A stretch of 44,416 bases of DNA from Bacteroidota bacterium (GCA_021323165.1 JAJTCJ010000008.1:1-44416); one strand, 5' to 3'; counted from the first letter of the stretch, positions 34,006 through 41,562 are shown. The notes: a model not told the origin generated them from the letters alone. Made by a program: numbers and translations.

Positions 34006-34194
34006 ATGAAAACGATCATCTCATTAGCCCTGGTAAGTATTTTAATATTTCCTGGCTGCAAAAAATCAGAAATTCAGGATATTAAACCTGCGAAACAAAC
34101 GTCAGGAGAAGCAGTGGAACCGCAAAAAGAACCCTTGGTCGGCTCAGATATACACGTAGATGACCCCGCCAATGCAGGAGAGGAATTCAATTAA
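34006..34194 (+). CDS. Small lipoprotein of unknown function
   Basis: A 62-residue lipoprotein. ATG 34006 begins a signal with a lipobox LIFPGC, the lipidated cysteine being at residue 19. The mature part (about 44 residues) is hydrophilic, with K/E/P and acidic residues at the end (HVDDPANAGEEFN). The longer reading from 33943 adds 21 residues and buries the signal, so it is not used. The stop lies eight bases before the convergent DUF4268 gene's stop, with no hairpin between. It stands alone on its strand and I cannot assign a function. Confidence 0.65.
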   Translation: MKTIISLALVSILIFPGCKKSEIQDIKPAKQTSGEAVEPQKEPLVGSDIHVDDPANAGEEFN

Positions 34195-34202
34195 ATTTTA
34201 GA

Positions 34203-34664
34203 CTATCTAAGATCTTCAAAAGCATCCTTGATATCATTCCAGACTTCATCCAATGCTATCATGCGGGGTTTAAGAAAGGAAATGATATCAGGCCATGTGT
34301 TTTTGTCATACACATTTACTTTTTTGACCTCAGTATAAATAACTGATATGATCTTACCGTGTTCATCTGTGATTTCAGACTTCCAACTCCATTCTTCATG
34401 AAGAGTACTATGAATTATAGAACGGAAACTTAAAAATTTATCGTAAAATAACTGGCGGGAAAGTCCATCAGGATGTGTGATCTGAATGGAGATAGAAGCA
34501 TTATTTTTTGTTGCTTCCATTCTAAAATAGAGAAATTTGTGCCCGGTGTGATAGTTGACCCAATTTATTCTCAGGCCTTCACTGTTGTTGTGAAGCGATA
34601 TATATCTGCCGAAACTGATCCAGAACTCATGTTTTAATCGGGATGCTTCAATACGAGAATACAT
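34203..34664 (-). CDS. DUF4268 domain-containing protein
   Basis: A 153-residue cytoplasmic protein that I recognise as DUF4268: the start MYSRIEASRLKHEFWISFGR, the middle VNYHTGHKFLYFRMEATKNN and the ending DTWPDIISFLKPRMIALDEVWND-like block (here NTWPDIISFLKPRMIALDEV). Full-length DUF4268 domains are about 150 residues, so this one is complete. The family is often found standalone or next to nuclease genes; its activity is unknown. The upstream TPR gene ends 24 bases before its start on the same strand, so they probably share a transcript. Identification from memory, moderate confidence. Confidence 0.68.
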   Translation of the reverse strand: MYSRIEASRLKHEFWISFGRYISLHNNSEGLRINWVNYHTGHKFLYFRMEATKNNASISIQITHPDGLSRQLFYDKFLSFRSIIHSTLHEEWSWKSEITDEHGKIISVIYTEVKKVNVYDKNTWPDIISFLKPRMIALDEVWNDIKDAFEDLR

Positions 34665-34688
34665 AATCTTCTTTAATAGAGATTCCTA

Positions 34689-35063
34689 TTAATTTTTGTA
34701 TTCCTGAATAAAAATGATTGCAGGTTCACAATTCAGCTTGGCTGCTTTCTGAAAATCATTCATATTAAATTTACAGATCCCCCTATAGTAATAAGCGTCA
34801 GGAAAATCGTTGGGTTTCATATTTATGCATGCGGTAAAATCAGCTGCAGCATCTGTAAGATTATTCAGCTTATATTTTGCAATTCCTCTCGTATAATAAT
34901 AAAAAGCCTCACTCGAATCTATCTCAATAAGCTCATTGCTTAATATCAGCATCTGAGTATAATTATTTTCATCTATAGCTTTATCAAGTTTTTTTTTAAG
35001 GGCTTTTTCGTAATATTCAACAAGGGATTCTTCTCTTCTGTGTATTTTGTAATTCAAGTTCAT
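34689..35063 (-). CDS. Small tetratricopeptide repeat protein
   Basis: A 124-residue cytoplasmic protein with a charged N-terminus (IHRREESLVEYYEKALKKK) and two to three TPR units (SEAFYYYTRGIAKYKLNNLT, PDAYYYRGICKFNMNDFQKA). The start is set at ATG 35061-35063 (MNLNYK). An in-frame ATG at 35120 would add 19 residues with no TPR character. A perfect TAAATTTG promoter box lies only 5 bases before this ATG, suggesting a leaderless or nearly leaderless mRNA. It is followed by the DUF4268 gene 24 bases later in a probable operon. Confidence 0.75.
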   Translation of the reverse strand: MNLNYKIHRREESLVEYYEKALKKKLDKAIDENNYTQMLILSNELIEIDSSEAFYYYTRGIAKYKLNNLTDAAADFTACINMKPNDFPDAYYYRGICKFNMNDFQKAAKLNCEPAIIFIQEYKN

Positions 35064-35068
35064 GGCGA

Positions 35069-35076
35069 CAAATTTA
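35069..35076 (-). promoter_or_regulatory. Promoter element with leaderless implication
   Basis: The minus strand reads TAAATTTG, a perfect TAnnTTTG, whose last base is five bases before ATG 35061-35063. Transcription would start at or next to the start codon if this box is used. Confidence 0.5.
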
Positions 35077-35235
35077 TCTTTTGGATTATATAAAAGCACC
35101 CATGTGAATAAATTAAACATTCAACACCATGCCTCAGAGAAAACGAAATATGCAATCCTTTATTTCAGAGGGTTTCGGCATAATGAAGATTATTTATTAT
35201 GATTTTGTCAACACATTGTAAACACCCCTTTTTTG

Positions 35236-35889
35236 CTAAAATAATGGGAGATTTGTATCTGATCTTTGATCCCTAGCCTTGGCTAATAGATTAACCACTT
35301 CCTGATCAGTTGTGGGAGTAAAATCTATATAAAATTCTCCTACTCCACGGAAATGTTCCGTTACCTCCAGGCAAACAATTTCATCGACTTCTCTTGAAAG
35401 TCTTTCAAAAGCCGATTCAGACGAAACCGGTGCCGCAATAATGATTTCGCTTGGTGAACTATTTTTAATCAGATCTATAATCACCAAAAGAGTATTTCCG
35501 GTTGCAATGCCATCATCAGCAACAATTACTGTCTTATTTCTTAAATCCAAAGGTTTGGCATTACCCATAAATGCACGGTATTTTTCTATGAGTCTAGCGG
35601 ATATCCGATCGATCTCCTCATCGATGTATAAATTTGAAACATTATGAATTGAAGGGTCAATAAAAACGCTATCCAAAGAAACTGATCCGATTGCAAACTC
35701 CGGATTAAGAGGATGTCCGATTTTTTTTGAGAGAATTACTTCCAAAGGCAGATTCAATTCTCTTGCAATCTCATAAGCTATCGGAACCCCGCCCCGTGGA
35801 ACTCCAAGGACCACACCATCAACATTCGTAAACCTATGTAACATTTTTGCCAACTTTACTGCAGCATCATTTCTGTTTTTAAATAACAT
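35236..35889 (-). CDS. Phosphoribosyltransferase family protein
   Basis: A 217-residue protein of the PRTase family with the PRPP-binding loop TVIVADDGIATGNTLL near residues 118-133 and the partner strand motif LGVPRGGVPIAYEIA near 28-42. This subfamily (also seen fused to other domains in actinobacterial stress proteins) includes the block SKKIGHPLNPEFAIGSVS and the ending DFTPTTDQEVVNLLA. The substrate base is unknown; it is not a known purine or pyrimidine salvage enzyme. The gene has no near neighbour on its strand and its promoter cannot be seen clearly. The stop codon at 35236-35238 is followed by a short, terminator-less gap. Confidence 0.88.
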   Translation of the reverse strand: MLFKNRNDAAVKLAKMLHRFTNVDGVVLGVPRGGVPIAYEIARELNLPLEVILSKKIGHPLNPEFAIGSVSLDSVFIDPSIHNVSNLYIDEEIDRISARLIEKYRAFMGNAKPLDLRNKTVIVADDGIATGNTLLVIIDLIKNSSPSEIIIAAPVSSESAFERLSREVDEIVCLEVTEHFRGVGEFYIDFTPTTDQEVVNLLAKARDQRSDTNLPLF

Positions 35890-35993
35890 TTCAGGTAGTT
35901 TATTTGGATAAATTAATTAAATTTTCATTCCTGAAACCTCTAAAAAGATTTAGAACCCTTTTCAATTTAACTCTGAAATATCATAAATAGCAA

Positions 35994-36023
35994 TAAAAAA
36001 CGACCGTTTGGGAGACGGTCGTT
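35994..36023 (-). terminator. Terminator for the 49-residue ORF (minus strand)
   Basis: Arms AACGACCGT (35999-36007) and ACGGTCGTT (36015-36023) pair with a seven-base loop. On the minus strand the hairpin is followed by a run of T, while on the plus side there is no T run. It therefore terminates transcripts coming from the right, exactly where the small ORF ends 27 bases upstream. Confidence 0.85.
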
Positions 36024-36049
36024 CTAAATGAAACAATTTAATTTTGATA

Positions 36050-36199
36050 TTAATATCTTCTCTTGTACGGATCAGGAATTGATATTTTTCTTTCAATTAA
36101 AATTGGCACCTGCTTTACGCTAAAGCGTCTGTGTAGACGGATCATCATTATTAAATTTCTTACTTTACCTATTAATGTACTTAGAAGTGTAGCTTTCAT
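36050..36199 (-). CDS. Small basic protein, 49 residues, unknown
   Basis: A short ORF not usually called because of its length. It starts at ATG 36197-36199 (MKATLLSTLIGKVRNL) and ends in a very basic C-terminus, ISIPDPYKRRY. Eleven of its 49 residues are Lys or Arg. A strong minus-strand terminator follows 27 bases after the stop, in a 505-base gap with no other gene. That is the main reason to accept it as a real transcription unit. A hydrophobic patch (LIGKVRNLIMMIRL) is amphipathic rather than clearly membrane-spanning. No homology is known to me. A direct repeat TAATCTAT lies upstream. Confidence 0.6.
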   Translation of the reverse strand: MKATLLSTLIGKVRNLIMMIRLHRRFSVKQVPILIERKISIPDPYKRRY

Positions 36200-36251
36200 A
36201 TGTGTTTCTTTTTATGTTCTTTAAACCTTGATTCTTCTTGTAATGTTTTCT

Positions 36252-36275
36252 TAATCTATAACGGGCGTAATCTAT
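36252..36275. promoter_or_regulatory. Direct repeat TAATCTAT upstream of the small ORF
   Basis: TAATCTAT occurs at 36252-36259 and again at 36268-36275, 16 bases apart, flanked on both sides by TAATG (36241-36245 and 36276-36280). It lies about 55-75 bases upstream of the 49-residue ORF. Possible regulator site; no known factor matches. Confidence 0.35.
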
Positions 36276-36394
36276 TAATGTTTGTTCTCAAATGCTAAAA
36301 AATGTGAAAAAACACCATTTTAGCTATTTTATTAAGGTCTGTAGCGACTTTTACAACGTTCTGAACGAAAATGGGTAAGCAATAAAACAATAAT

Positions 36395-37264
36395 TCATTC
36401 CCAGGGTTCAACATGGATTAAAACATCATCTAATTCCGGGATCTCTTTTTTTAGATGGTCTTTTAAATTATGTGCAATTTCATGACCTTCTTTTACACTT
36501 AGATCTCCATTAACCATTGCATGAAGATCTACCTGGAACTTCATTCCTATTTTTCTGATGTGGCATTTTTCAGTACCCGTTATACCTTTAACCTGGGCAG
36601 AAAGGATCCTGATCTGCTCTTCCATATCTTCATACAGATGTTCATCCATTATTTCACTTAATGCAAGACGGAAAATTTTATAACTGTTATAGAAAATAAA
36701 ACCTGCAGACAACAAAGCGGCCCAATCATCAGCCGATTCATATCCCTCTCCCATATATATAGCAACTGATATGCCTATAAATGCCGCAACTGATGTGATC
36801 GCGTCACTTCTGTGATGCCAGGCATCAGCCCTCAGGGAAGTGCTTTTGGTCTCTTTACTTTTTTGTAAAACTAAACGATAAGAAATTTCCTTCCATATAA
36901 TTATCGGACCCAACACAAAGAGAGTAAAAGTTTGGGGCAAAGCATGCGGAGTTCTGATATTGATAATGCTGTGATAGGCAATAAAAAATGCCGAGATCAT
37001 CAGAAAAACTACCACCATAAAGGTTATGAGGGGCTCTACCCTGCCATGTCCGTAAGGATGATTTTTATCTGCGGGTCGTGATGAATATTTTAATCCGAAG
37101 AGAACTAACAGGGACGAAAAAATATCTGTAGTTGATTCTATTGCGTCCGCGATAAGGGCATAGGAATTTCCGAAATAGCCGGTAATCCATTTGGACAGCG
37201 CCAGGCTAAAATTACCCGCTATGCTGAACCATGTTGTTCTTATCGCTTTTTCCTCGTTATCCAC
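36395..37264 (-). CDS. Cation diffusion facilitator (CDF) family transporter
   Basis: A 289-residue inner-membrane efflux protein of the CDF family, which exports Zn2+, Fe2+, Mn2+ or similar ions by proton exchange. It has six membrane segments with the early motif NSYALIADAIESTTDIFSS (DxxxD ligands), HPYGHGRVEPL, and TM5 SLRADAWHHRSDAITSV containing the HxxxD site. The C-terminal cytoplasmic domain (CHIRKIGMKFQVDLHAMVN, ending DDVLIHVEP) is the regulatory ferredoxin-like fold. The DAWHHRSD pair suggests zinc or iron. A TATTTTTG promoter box lies upstream on its strand. Confidence 0.94.
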   Translation of the reverse strand: MDNEEKAIRTTWFSIAGNFSLALSKWITGYFGNSYALIADAIESTTDIFSSLLVLFGLKYSSRPADKNHPYGHGRVEPLITFMVVVFLMISAFFIAYHSIINIRTPHALPQTFTLFVLGPIIIWKEISYRLVLQKSKETKSTSLRADAWHHRSDAITSVAAFIGISVAIYMGEGYESADDWAALLSAGFIFYNSYKIFRLALSEIMDEHLYEDMEEQIRILSAQVKGITGTEKCHIRKIGMKFQVDLHAMVNGDLSVKEGHEIAHNLKDHLKKEIPELDDVLIHVEPWE

Positions 37265-37281
37265 GGTTTTCGACTTTAAAG

Positions 37282-37289
37282 CAAAAATA
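37282..37289 (-). promoter_or_regulatory. Bacteroidota -7 promoter element for the CDF transporter gene
   Basis: The minus strand reads TATTTTTG, a perfect TAnnTTTG, 17 bases before the start codon. No -33 TTTG at standard spacing is seen. No metal-regulator palindrome is obvious. Confidence 0.5.
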
Positions 37290-37415
37290 CCGCTTTATTA
37301 ATATAAGTAATTATGAATTGCACCTTTTTACTTTTTTATATGAATATACTTTAAGAACCCACTCTCATATAATGAAATTGTTCTATCTTAACTTCATCTA
37401 ATTATTGAACGCTCC

Positions 37416-39395
37416 ATGATCAAGTTTAAACTACTCCTTCTTACTCTTCTTCTTTCATTTTCAGTTGTCGCTCAGAACACAACTTTACCGGCAGGTTTTC
37501 CAGCATTTCCTCAGAAGAAACTAAAAGATCTCGTAACAAATCATCGTGTGGCAACTCACAAAGTACCTAAAGATGTAAACAAACCCAAGGATAACAGCGG
37601 AACATTCAAAATGCTGGAAAAGATAAAAGAAGCTAAAGGCACTAATTGGGAGAGTTTAACTCATAAGACTGAAAGCAGCCAACGTGCTCCTATTGATACA
37701 ATTTATGTTGGCCTTGTACCGCAGGACACACTTTTTATAACAGATACTTTTAATCACAATGGCCCCATTTTCGTCTTTAATGATGGTGTACTTATTTTTT
37801 ATAATGCTATCGTTGAAAATCGGGGGGATATAACCGTTTTTCAACATGGAAGAGTATTCGGCCTATCATCGTCTTTAACTTTTCCTCAGGATTATTTTTA
37901 CCAACGCGGAATTACAGTTGTTCAAAATGGTCTGGCATATTTCTCCAATACATCATTCAATTACAGCGGTTTGCAGCATGGACTTCTTGTAGGTGACTCC
38001 GCACAGGTAGGTTTTGAAAATGTTCATCAGAGTGATTTTACAACTGCAGGAATTTTTGGACACGGAACAGTTTATTTAGATGGAGTTAATCTGGGTGGAG
38101 AATTTATTCTTGCCGACTCCAGTACCTCCTATTTTAACAATGTGGATACCCTTTTATTATGGCATAAGCTTCCTAATACTTCTGTGATAAATTACAGTTT
38201 CCCGAATGGAAACAATGTTAATGCTTATCAGTTTGATAATACAGTGCCGGGAGTAAGTGGTTTGGGATATTCTGTTTATGCCGATAGCTGTGAAACAGTA
38301 TGGTGGGGACTTATGCCTGTAAATGGTTCGGATGCAACAATTTCAAATTCCAATATCAGAACAATTGGGTGCTGGTTTGAAGAAGGGGATACAGCTACAG
38401 TATCAGCAGTGCATAACAACACCACTTATTCCAATACAATTATGCCATTCAGTGACAGGAACATGCATCTTATAAATACTTACGTGATGACCTGGAGCTT
38501 ATATGTATTTGACAGTTCGCAGGTGAGTATTAATAACAGTACTCTTGGTGAAGTAGGAAGTCAGCAAACATCTGAAGTTAATGCGCAATCATTTCTTCTT
38601 GATGGATCTGGAGGTTACTTCTGGGCAACAGATACAAGTGTAACTATTGCCGCTGATGCGTTAGTTTATTCCACAGCCAGAAGCGAGCGTAACGGCCTTT
38701 TTATTCTATTCAACAGTTCAATGCCCTTCAGTACTCCTACTTCAATTCAGAACAGCGTCTTTGTTTCATCTCAGAATGATCTTTCTAGTGATCCCGTTCC
38801 TTTTGATGCAAGTACAATGTGGCTCCAAAAAATTGAAACAGCATCTATTGCTCATGCAGATTCACTGATTACTATTAATGGCTCTGCCTGGATCGATCAG
38901 GGCCCGGCTGGTGGTCTTCTTTATTATCAGGATTTTAGTTTATACTACCAGCTTTATGGCTCCGGTATTTGGACCCCTATAACAACAGGTAATAATGCAG
39001 AGATTCGTCATAATGCGCTTGGAATCTGGAATACAAACGGACTCATACCTGGTACTTATTTATTACGATTAATTGTAACGGATACATACACTGACAGCAT
39101 TGAATCATATAAAGTAGTAAATCTGTTGCCTGCGGTTATTACTGATATAGATGAAAAATCCAATTTGTACATTGACATTTTTCCCAATCCCGCAAATGAT
39201 CAACTATATATAAAAACTAAAGTTGGTGAAAAGGATTCTCAACTTAACATTATAGATCTTACAGGAAAAAAGGTTCTTCAAACTACAATAAACGAAATTG
39301 ATGTAATTAATATAGAATCACTGTCAAAAGGAACCTATATCCTGGAAATTAAATGCGGAGATAATATATACAGAAAGAGATTCTTGAAGAATTAA
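37416..39395 (+). CDS. Secreted protein with T9SS sorting domain, probable beta-solenoid
   Basis: A 659-residue exported protein. The signal peptide MIKFKLLLLTLLLSFSVVAQ is followed by a long region (about residues 100-440) with evenly spaced short turns and strands (GPIFVFNDGVLIFYNAIVEN, GDITVFQHGRVFGLSSS, HGTVYLDGVNLGGEFILADS). These suggest a right-handed beta-helix, a fold of adhesins and polysaccharide-binding proteins. No known catalytic residues are recognised. The C-terminal ~80 residues are a T9SS type A sorting domain (LYIDIFPNPANDQLYI ... GTYILEIKCGDNIYRKRFL). No terminator is obvious downstream. Function unknown beyond likely surface exposure. Confidence 0.85.
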   Translation: MIKFKLLLLTLLLSFSVVAQNTTLPAGFPAFPQKKLKDLVTNHRVATHKVPKDVNKPKDNSGTFKMLEKIKEAKGTNWESLTHKTESSQRAPIDTIYVGLVPQDTLFITDTFNHNGPIFVFNDGVLIFYNAIVENRGDITVFQHGRVFGLSSSLTFPQDYFYQRGITVVQNGLAYFSNTSFNYSGLQHGLLVGDSAQVGFENVHQSDFTTAGIFGHGTVYLDGVNLGGEFILADSSTSYFNNVDTLLLWHKLPNTSVINYSFPNGNNVNAYQFDNTVPGVSGLGYSVYADSCETVWWGLMPVNGSDATISNSNIRTIGCWFEEGDTATVSAVHNNTTYSNTIMPFSDRNMHLINTYVMTWSLYVFDSSQVSINNSTLGEVGSQQTSEVNAQSFLLDGSGGYFWATDTSVTIAADALVYSTARSERNGLFILFNSSMPFSTPTSIQNSVFVSSQNDLSSDPVPFDASTMWLQKIETASIAHADSLITINGSAWIDQGPAGGLLYYQDFSLYYQLYGSGIWTPITTGNNAEIRHNALGIWNTNGLIPGTYLLRLIVTDTYTDSIESYKVVNLLPAVITDIDEKSNLYIDIFPNPANDQLYIKTKVGEKDSQLNIIDLTGKKVLQTTINEIDVINIESLSKGTYILEIKCGDNIYRKRFLKN

Positions 39396-39467
39396 AAACA
39401 AAGAACCCAAAATTCCTTTCAGAATCCCGGGCCCGATGTAGATATTAATACTTATAATAGTAAAGGA

Positions 39468-39815
39468 TTATTTCAATTGATATCCTTTATCAAGTTTTCC
39501 TTCTCTTTTAAGTTTTTCTATAACTCTCACATATCGCATCCTGTGCGCTTTGTCTTCTATTAATTGAGTTTTGGTTCTTAATACAACTTGTCCATCCCCA
39601 TCCAGAAAAAAATTCTGATACTCTTTAAATTGATCATCATCATTTAAATGATGAAACCACTTATCATAAGCATCAGCTTCTTCATTTAAATGGTTTAGCT
39701 TGTTTTTGATTTTCTCCGGCAACAATGAAAACTTAATTCTTTTTAAATGAATTGGATCATGCGCTGGAATAAAGTCTGCCTGACTTTTTTCTGGTGAATT
39801 TCCTAAATTGTTCAT
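39468..39815 (-). CDS. Small charged protein of unknown function
   Basis: A 115-residue soluble protein without a signal sequence, rich in charged residues (LLPEKIKNKLNHLNEEADAY, DDQFKEYQNFFLDGDGQVV). Its pattern DKWFHHLNDDDQFKEY is not one I recognise. Predicted largely helical. It lies 87 bases downstream of the TerB-like gene on the same strand. Only an imperfect seven-base inverted repeat lies in the gap, so cotranscription is possible. I cannot assign a function, and the only support is a clean ORF with start and stop. Confidence 0.6.
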   Translation of the reverse strand: MNNLGNSPEKSQADFIPAHDPIHLKRIKFSLLPEKIKNKLNHLNEEADAYDKWFHHLNDDDQFKEYQNFFLDGDGQVVLRTKTQLIEDKAHRMRYVRVIEKLKREGKLDKGYQLK

Positions 39816-39902
39816 GTGTATATAACGCAGAAATCCCTGTGGTAGTGTGTTAAAAAAGGTTAAAACACTACTGTGGGCAGCACAATTTATGAAATTGAAA
39901 TA

Positions 39903-40325
39903 TTATTCCTGTGATCTGTTTCGGGGCTGGTAATAAACCGGATCACCAATAAGCGGATCAATATCTTTTTTGAATCTTTCCAGAATGGTTGTTTCTTCAA
40001 AGGTTACGGGAGGATAAGCCTGCGCTACTTTTTCCATTACATTAATAAATTTCTGCTTAAGTTCCGGACTCAGATAGTGACTGTTCAAACGGATTTCTTT
40101 CATCGCCCAATCATACGAAGTTTTAGCATCAACATACTTATCACGATCCAAAACCTGGAAGATTATGTCAGAAATATCAAAATCGTAATTATTAGATTTC
40201 AATTCCTCTGACACCAGATCATGAAATTTCTCCCGTTCTTCTTTTTGAATGTTTCCATCGGCCCGGGCAACAGCATAGGCGAGTTCGCCAATTGCAGTAT
40301 GGAGATTTTGTATTGAGGTCATCAT
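39903..40325 (-). CDS. TerB-like family protein
   Basis: A 140-residue cytoplasmic helical protein of the TerB superfamily. The signature is the acidic, metal-binding style repeat AYAVARADGNIQKEEREKFH near residues 16-36. The C-terminal part has helices around DWAMKEIRLNSHYLSPELKQ. TerB proteins were found in tellurite-resistance operons, where their true role is linked to stress and membrane-associated signalling. No other ter gene (terZ, terD, terC) is nearby. The ATG at 40323-40325 is followed by another ATG, so the start is uncertain by one codon. Confidence 0.78.
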   Translation of the reverse strand: MMTSIQNLHTAIGELAYAVARADGNIQKEEREKFHDLVSEELKSNNYDFDISDIIFQVLDRDKYVDAKTSYDWAMKEIRLNSHYLSPELKQKFINVMEKVAQAYPPVTFEETTILERFKKDIDPLIGDPVYYQPRNRSQE

Positions 40326-40409
40326 GGTGTTTTTTTTAGTTTATTATACTAAAAAAATGTTCCCCGGCATTTTAATAAGAAATGGGTGATTTATCCACAA
40401 ACCGTAGAA

Positions 40410-40829
40410 TTAAGAATGCTTTTTCCAATATTGTTTACCATAGCCGCAAAAGATCTCTTCACCAGCCTTAATATTGCGATTTGCAATAATGCACACTTCA
40501 TTATCTTCATTTAGCCCTATAGTGGAATTATTTTTAAATCCCGAATTCATCGAGCCTGACGCATCATTCGCATACTTCGCAAAACATTTGGTTTTCATTG
40601 AATCCAATATACTTCCATCCAGCATTGCGATAAAATACTTATCATTTCCTTTTTTTGCACGTAATTTAGCCTGAAGATCGCTCAGAATTTCCCCTTTGAA
40701 CACCGCAATTATCTCACCTTTAAAAATTTCAATTGCGGTCAGAAGGCCGTTACCGGCATCCTGTAACTGAGATTTTTCAAAATAAAGGTATTCAGACTCT
40801 TTCGCATCAATGGTATTGAATTTTTTCAA
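40410..40829 (-). CDS. SET-domain protein (lysine methyltransferase fold)
   Basis: A 139-residue protein formed almost entirely of a SET domain, the lysine methyltransferase fold common in eukaryotic chromatin proteins. Visible motifs: GNGLLTAIEIFKGEIIAVFKG (SET motif I), CFAKYANDASGSMNSGFKNN (variant of the RFINHSCxPN SAM/substrate site) and ANRNIKAGEEIFCGYGKQYW (variant of the ELxxDY motif with catalytic Tyr). The usual NHS is replaced here by NDA. Bacterial homologues exist in several phyla, and their substrates are mostly unknown. The canonical Cys-rich pre- and post-SET parts are missing, as normal for small SET proteins. No chromatin partner can be inferred. Confidence 0.85.
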   Translation of the reverse strand: MKKFNTIDAKESEYLYFEKSQLQDAGNGLLTAIEIFKGEIIAVFKGEILSDLQAKLRAKKGNDKYFIAMLDGSILDSMKTKCFAKYANDASGSMNSGFKNNSTIGLNEDNEVCIIANRNIKAGEEIFCGYGKQYWKKHS

Positions 40830-41001
40830 GATCTTTTATAGGAATTAAAATTAGAAAGCATAAAGGTATAAGTTTAAGTCAATGACAGAAAAAGTTCAAT
40901 TCTACAGAGCCATTAATAATTGAGATGTTTTTAGACAGGGCGCCTGGCATATTAATTATGAAAATTCCTCAGCGACTAATTATTAATCAAAAATAAAAAA
41001 C

Positions 41002-41532
41002 ATGAAAAATCAACTTATTAAAACTTTTTTCGCAAGCTGCTTTGCTTCAATAATCTTCACGGGTTGTTACACTTCATCCAATACATCGAATGACGGAACT
41101 ACTGGTTCAGAAAGCTCTTCAGGCGGAACAACCAGTAATACTGAAGATGATCGTTCAAGCACTACATACGATAATACTACAAGCTCAACAGATTATAACA
41201 CTACGAGTGTACCTCAAACATCAGGAACTACAGGAACATCGAGTATGACCAGCACCACACATGTGACAGGTACTACTTCCTCAACTGAAACCAGCACCAC
41301 AAGCATGACGAATTCAACGAGCACAATCAGTTCACCAGGAACAACAAGCTCAACAGCAACTACCAGTACGACAAGTTCTACTCAATCTACCGGAACAACG
41401 AGAACAACCAATTCGACAGGTACCACTAATACCACATCAGGAACTACCACGACAGGTACAACTTCAGGAACCAGTACAGGGACAACCTTAGGGACGACTA
41501 CAGGAACATCTTCCGGCAGCACAACATATTAA
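41002..41532 (+). CDS. Thr/Ser-rich low-complexity lipoprotein
   Basis: A 176-residue lipoprotein. MKNQLIKTFFASCFASIIFTGC is a signal with lipobox FTGC, the lipidated Cys being residue 22. The mature 154 residues are, by hand count, about 42% Thr and 25% Ser, with Gly next (typical stretch SGTTTTGTTSGTSTGTTLGT). This resembles a mucin-like, probably heavily glycosylated or disordered spacer that may tether or extend a surface structure. No T9SS domain follows. The underlying DNA is unevenly repetitive (ACT/ACA codons). A hairpin terminator directly follows. Function unknown; composition alone suggests it. Confidence 0.78.
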   Translation: MKNQLIKTFFASCFASIIFTGCYTSSNTSNDGTTGSESSSGGTTSNTEDDRSSTTYDNTTSSTDYNTTSVPQTSGTTGTSSMTSTTHVTGTTSSTETSTTSMTNSTSTISSPGTTSSTATTSTTSSTQSTGTTRTTNSTGTTNTTSGTTTTGTTSGTSTGTTLGTTTGTSSGSTTY

Positions 41533-41562
41533 AGAAAAAGCTCCGGTATTCCGGAGCCTTTC
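41533..41562. terminator. Hairpin between the Thr/Ser-rich lipoprotein gene and cphA
   Basis: Arms GCTCCGG (41540-41546) and CCGGAGC (41551-41557) form a seven-bp GC-rich stem with loop TATT. The minus strand has a T-rich run after it (CTTTTTCTTT), so it stops cphA transcripts. The plus-strand T run is weak, but it may also serve the lipoprotein gene. Confidence 0.8.

Noticed and set aside
34203-34664. DUF4268 gene as part of a restriction or anti-phage system
   Set aside because: DUF4268 can occur near nucleases, but no nuclease, methylase or helicase gene is adjacent here; only a TPR gene and a small lipoprotein.
39836-39878. Imperfect inverted repeat GTAGTGT / ACACTAC between the TerB-like gene and the next gene
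   Set aside because: Only seven paired bases with a long A/T loop and no proper T run after it; cannot be called a terminator or riboswitch.
39903-40325. Tellurite-resistance operon
   Set aside because: Only a TerB-like protein is present; no TerZ/D/E/C-type neighbours, so the name is a fold label, not a phenotype.
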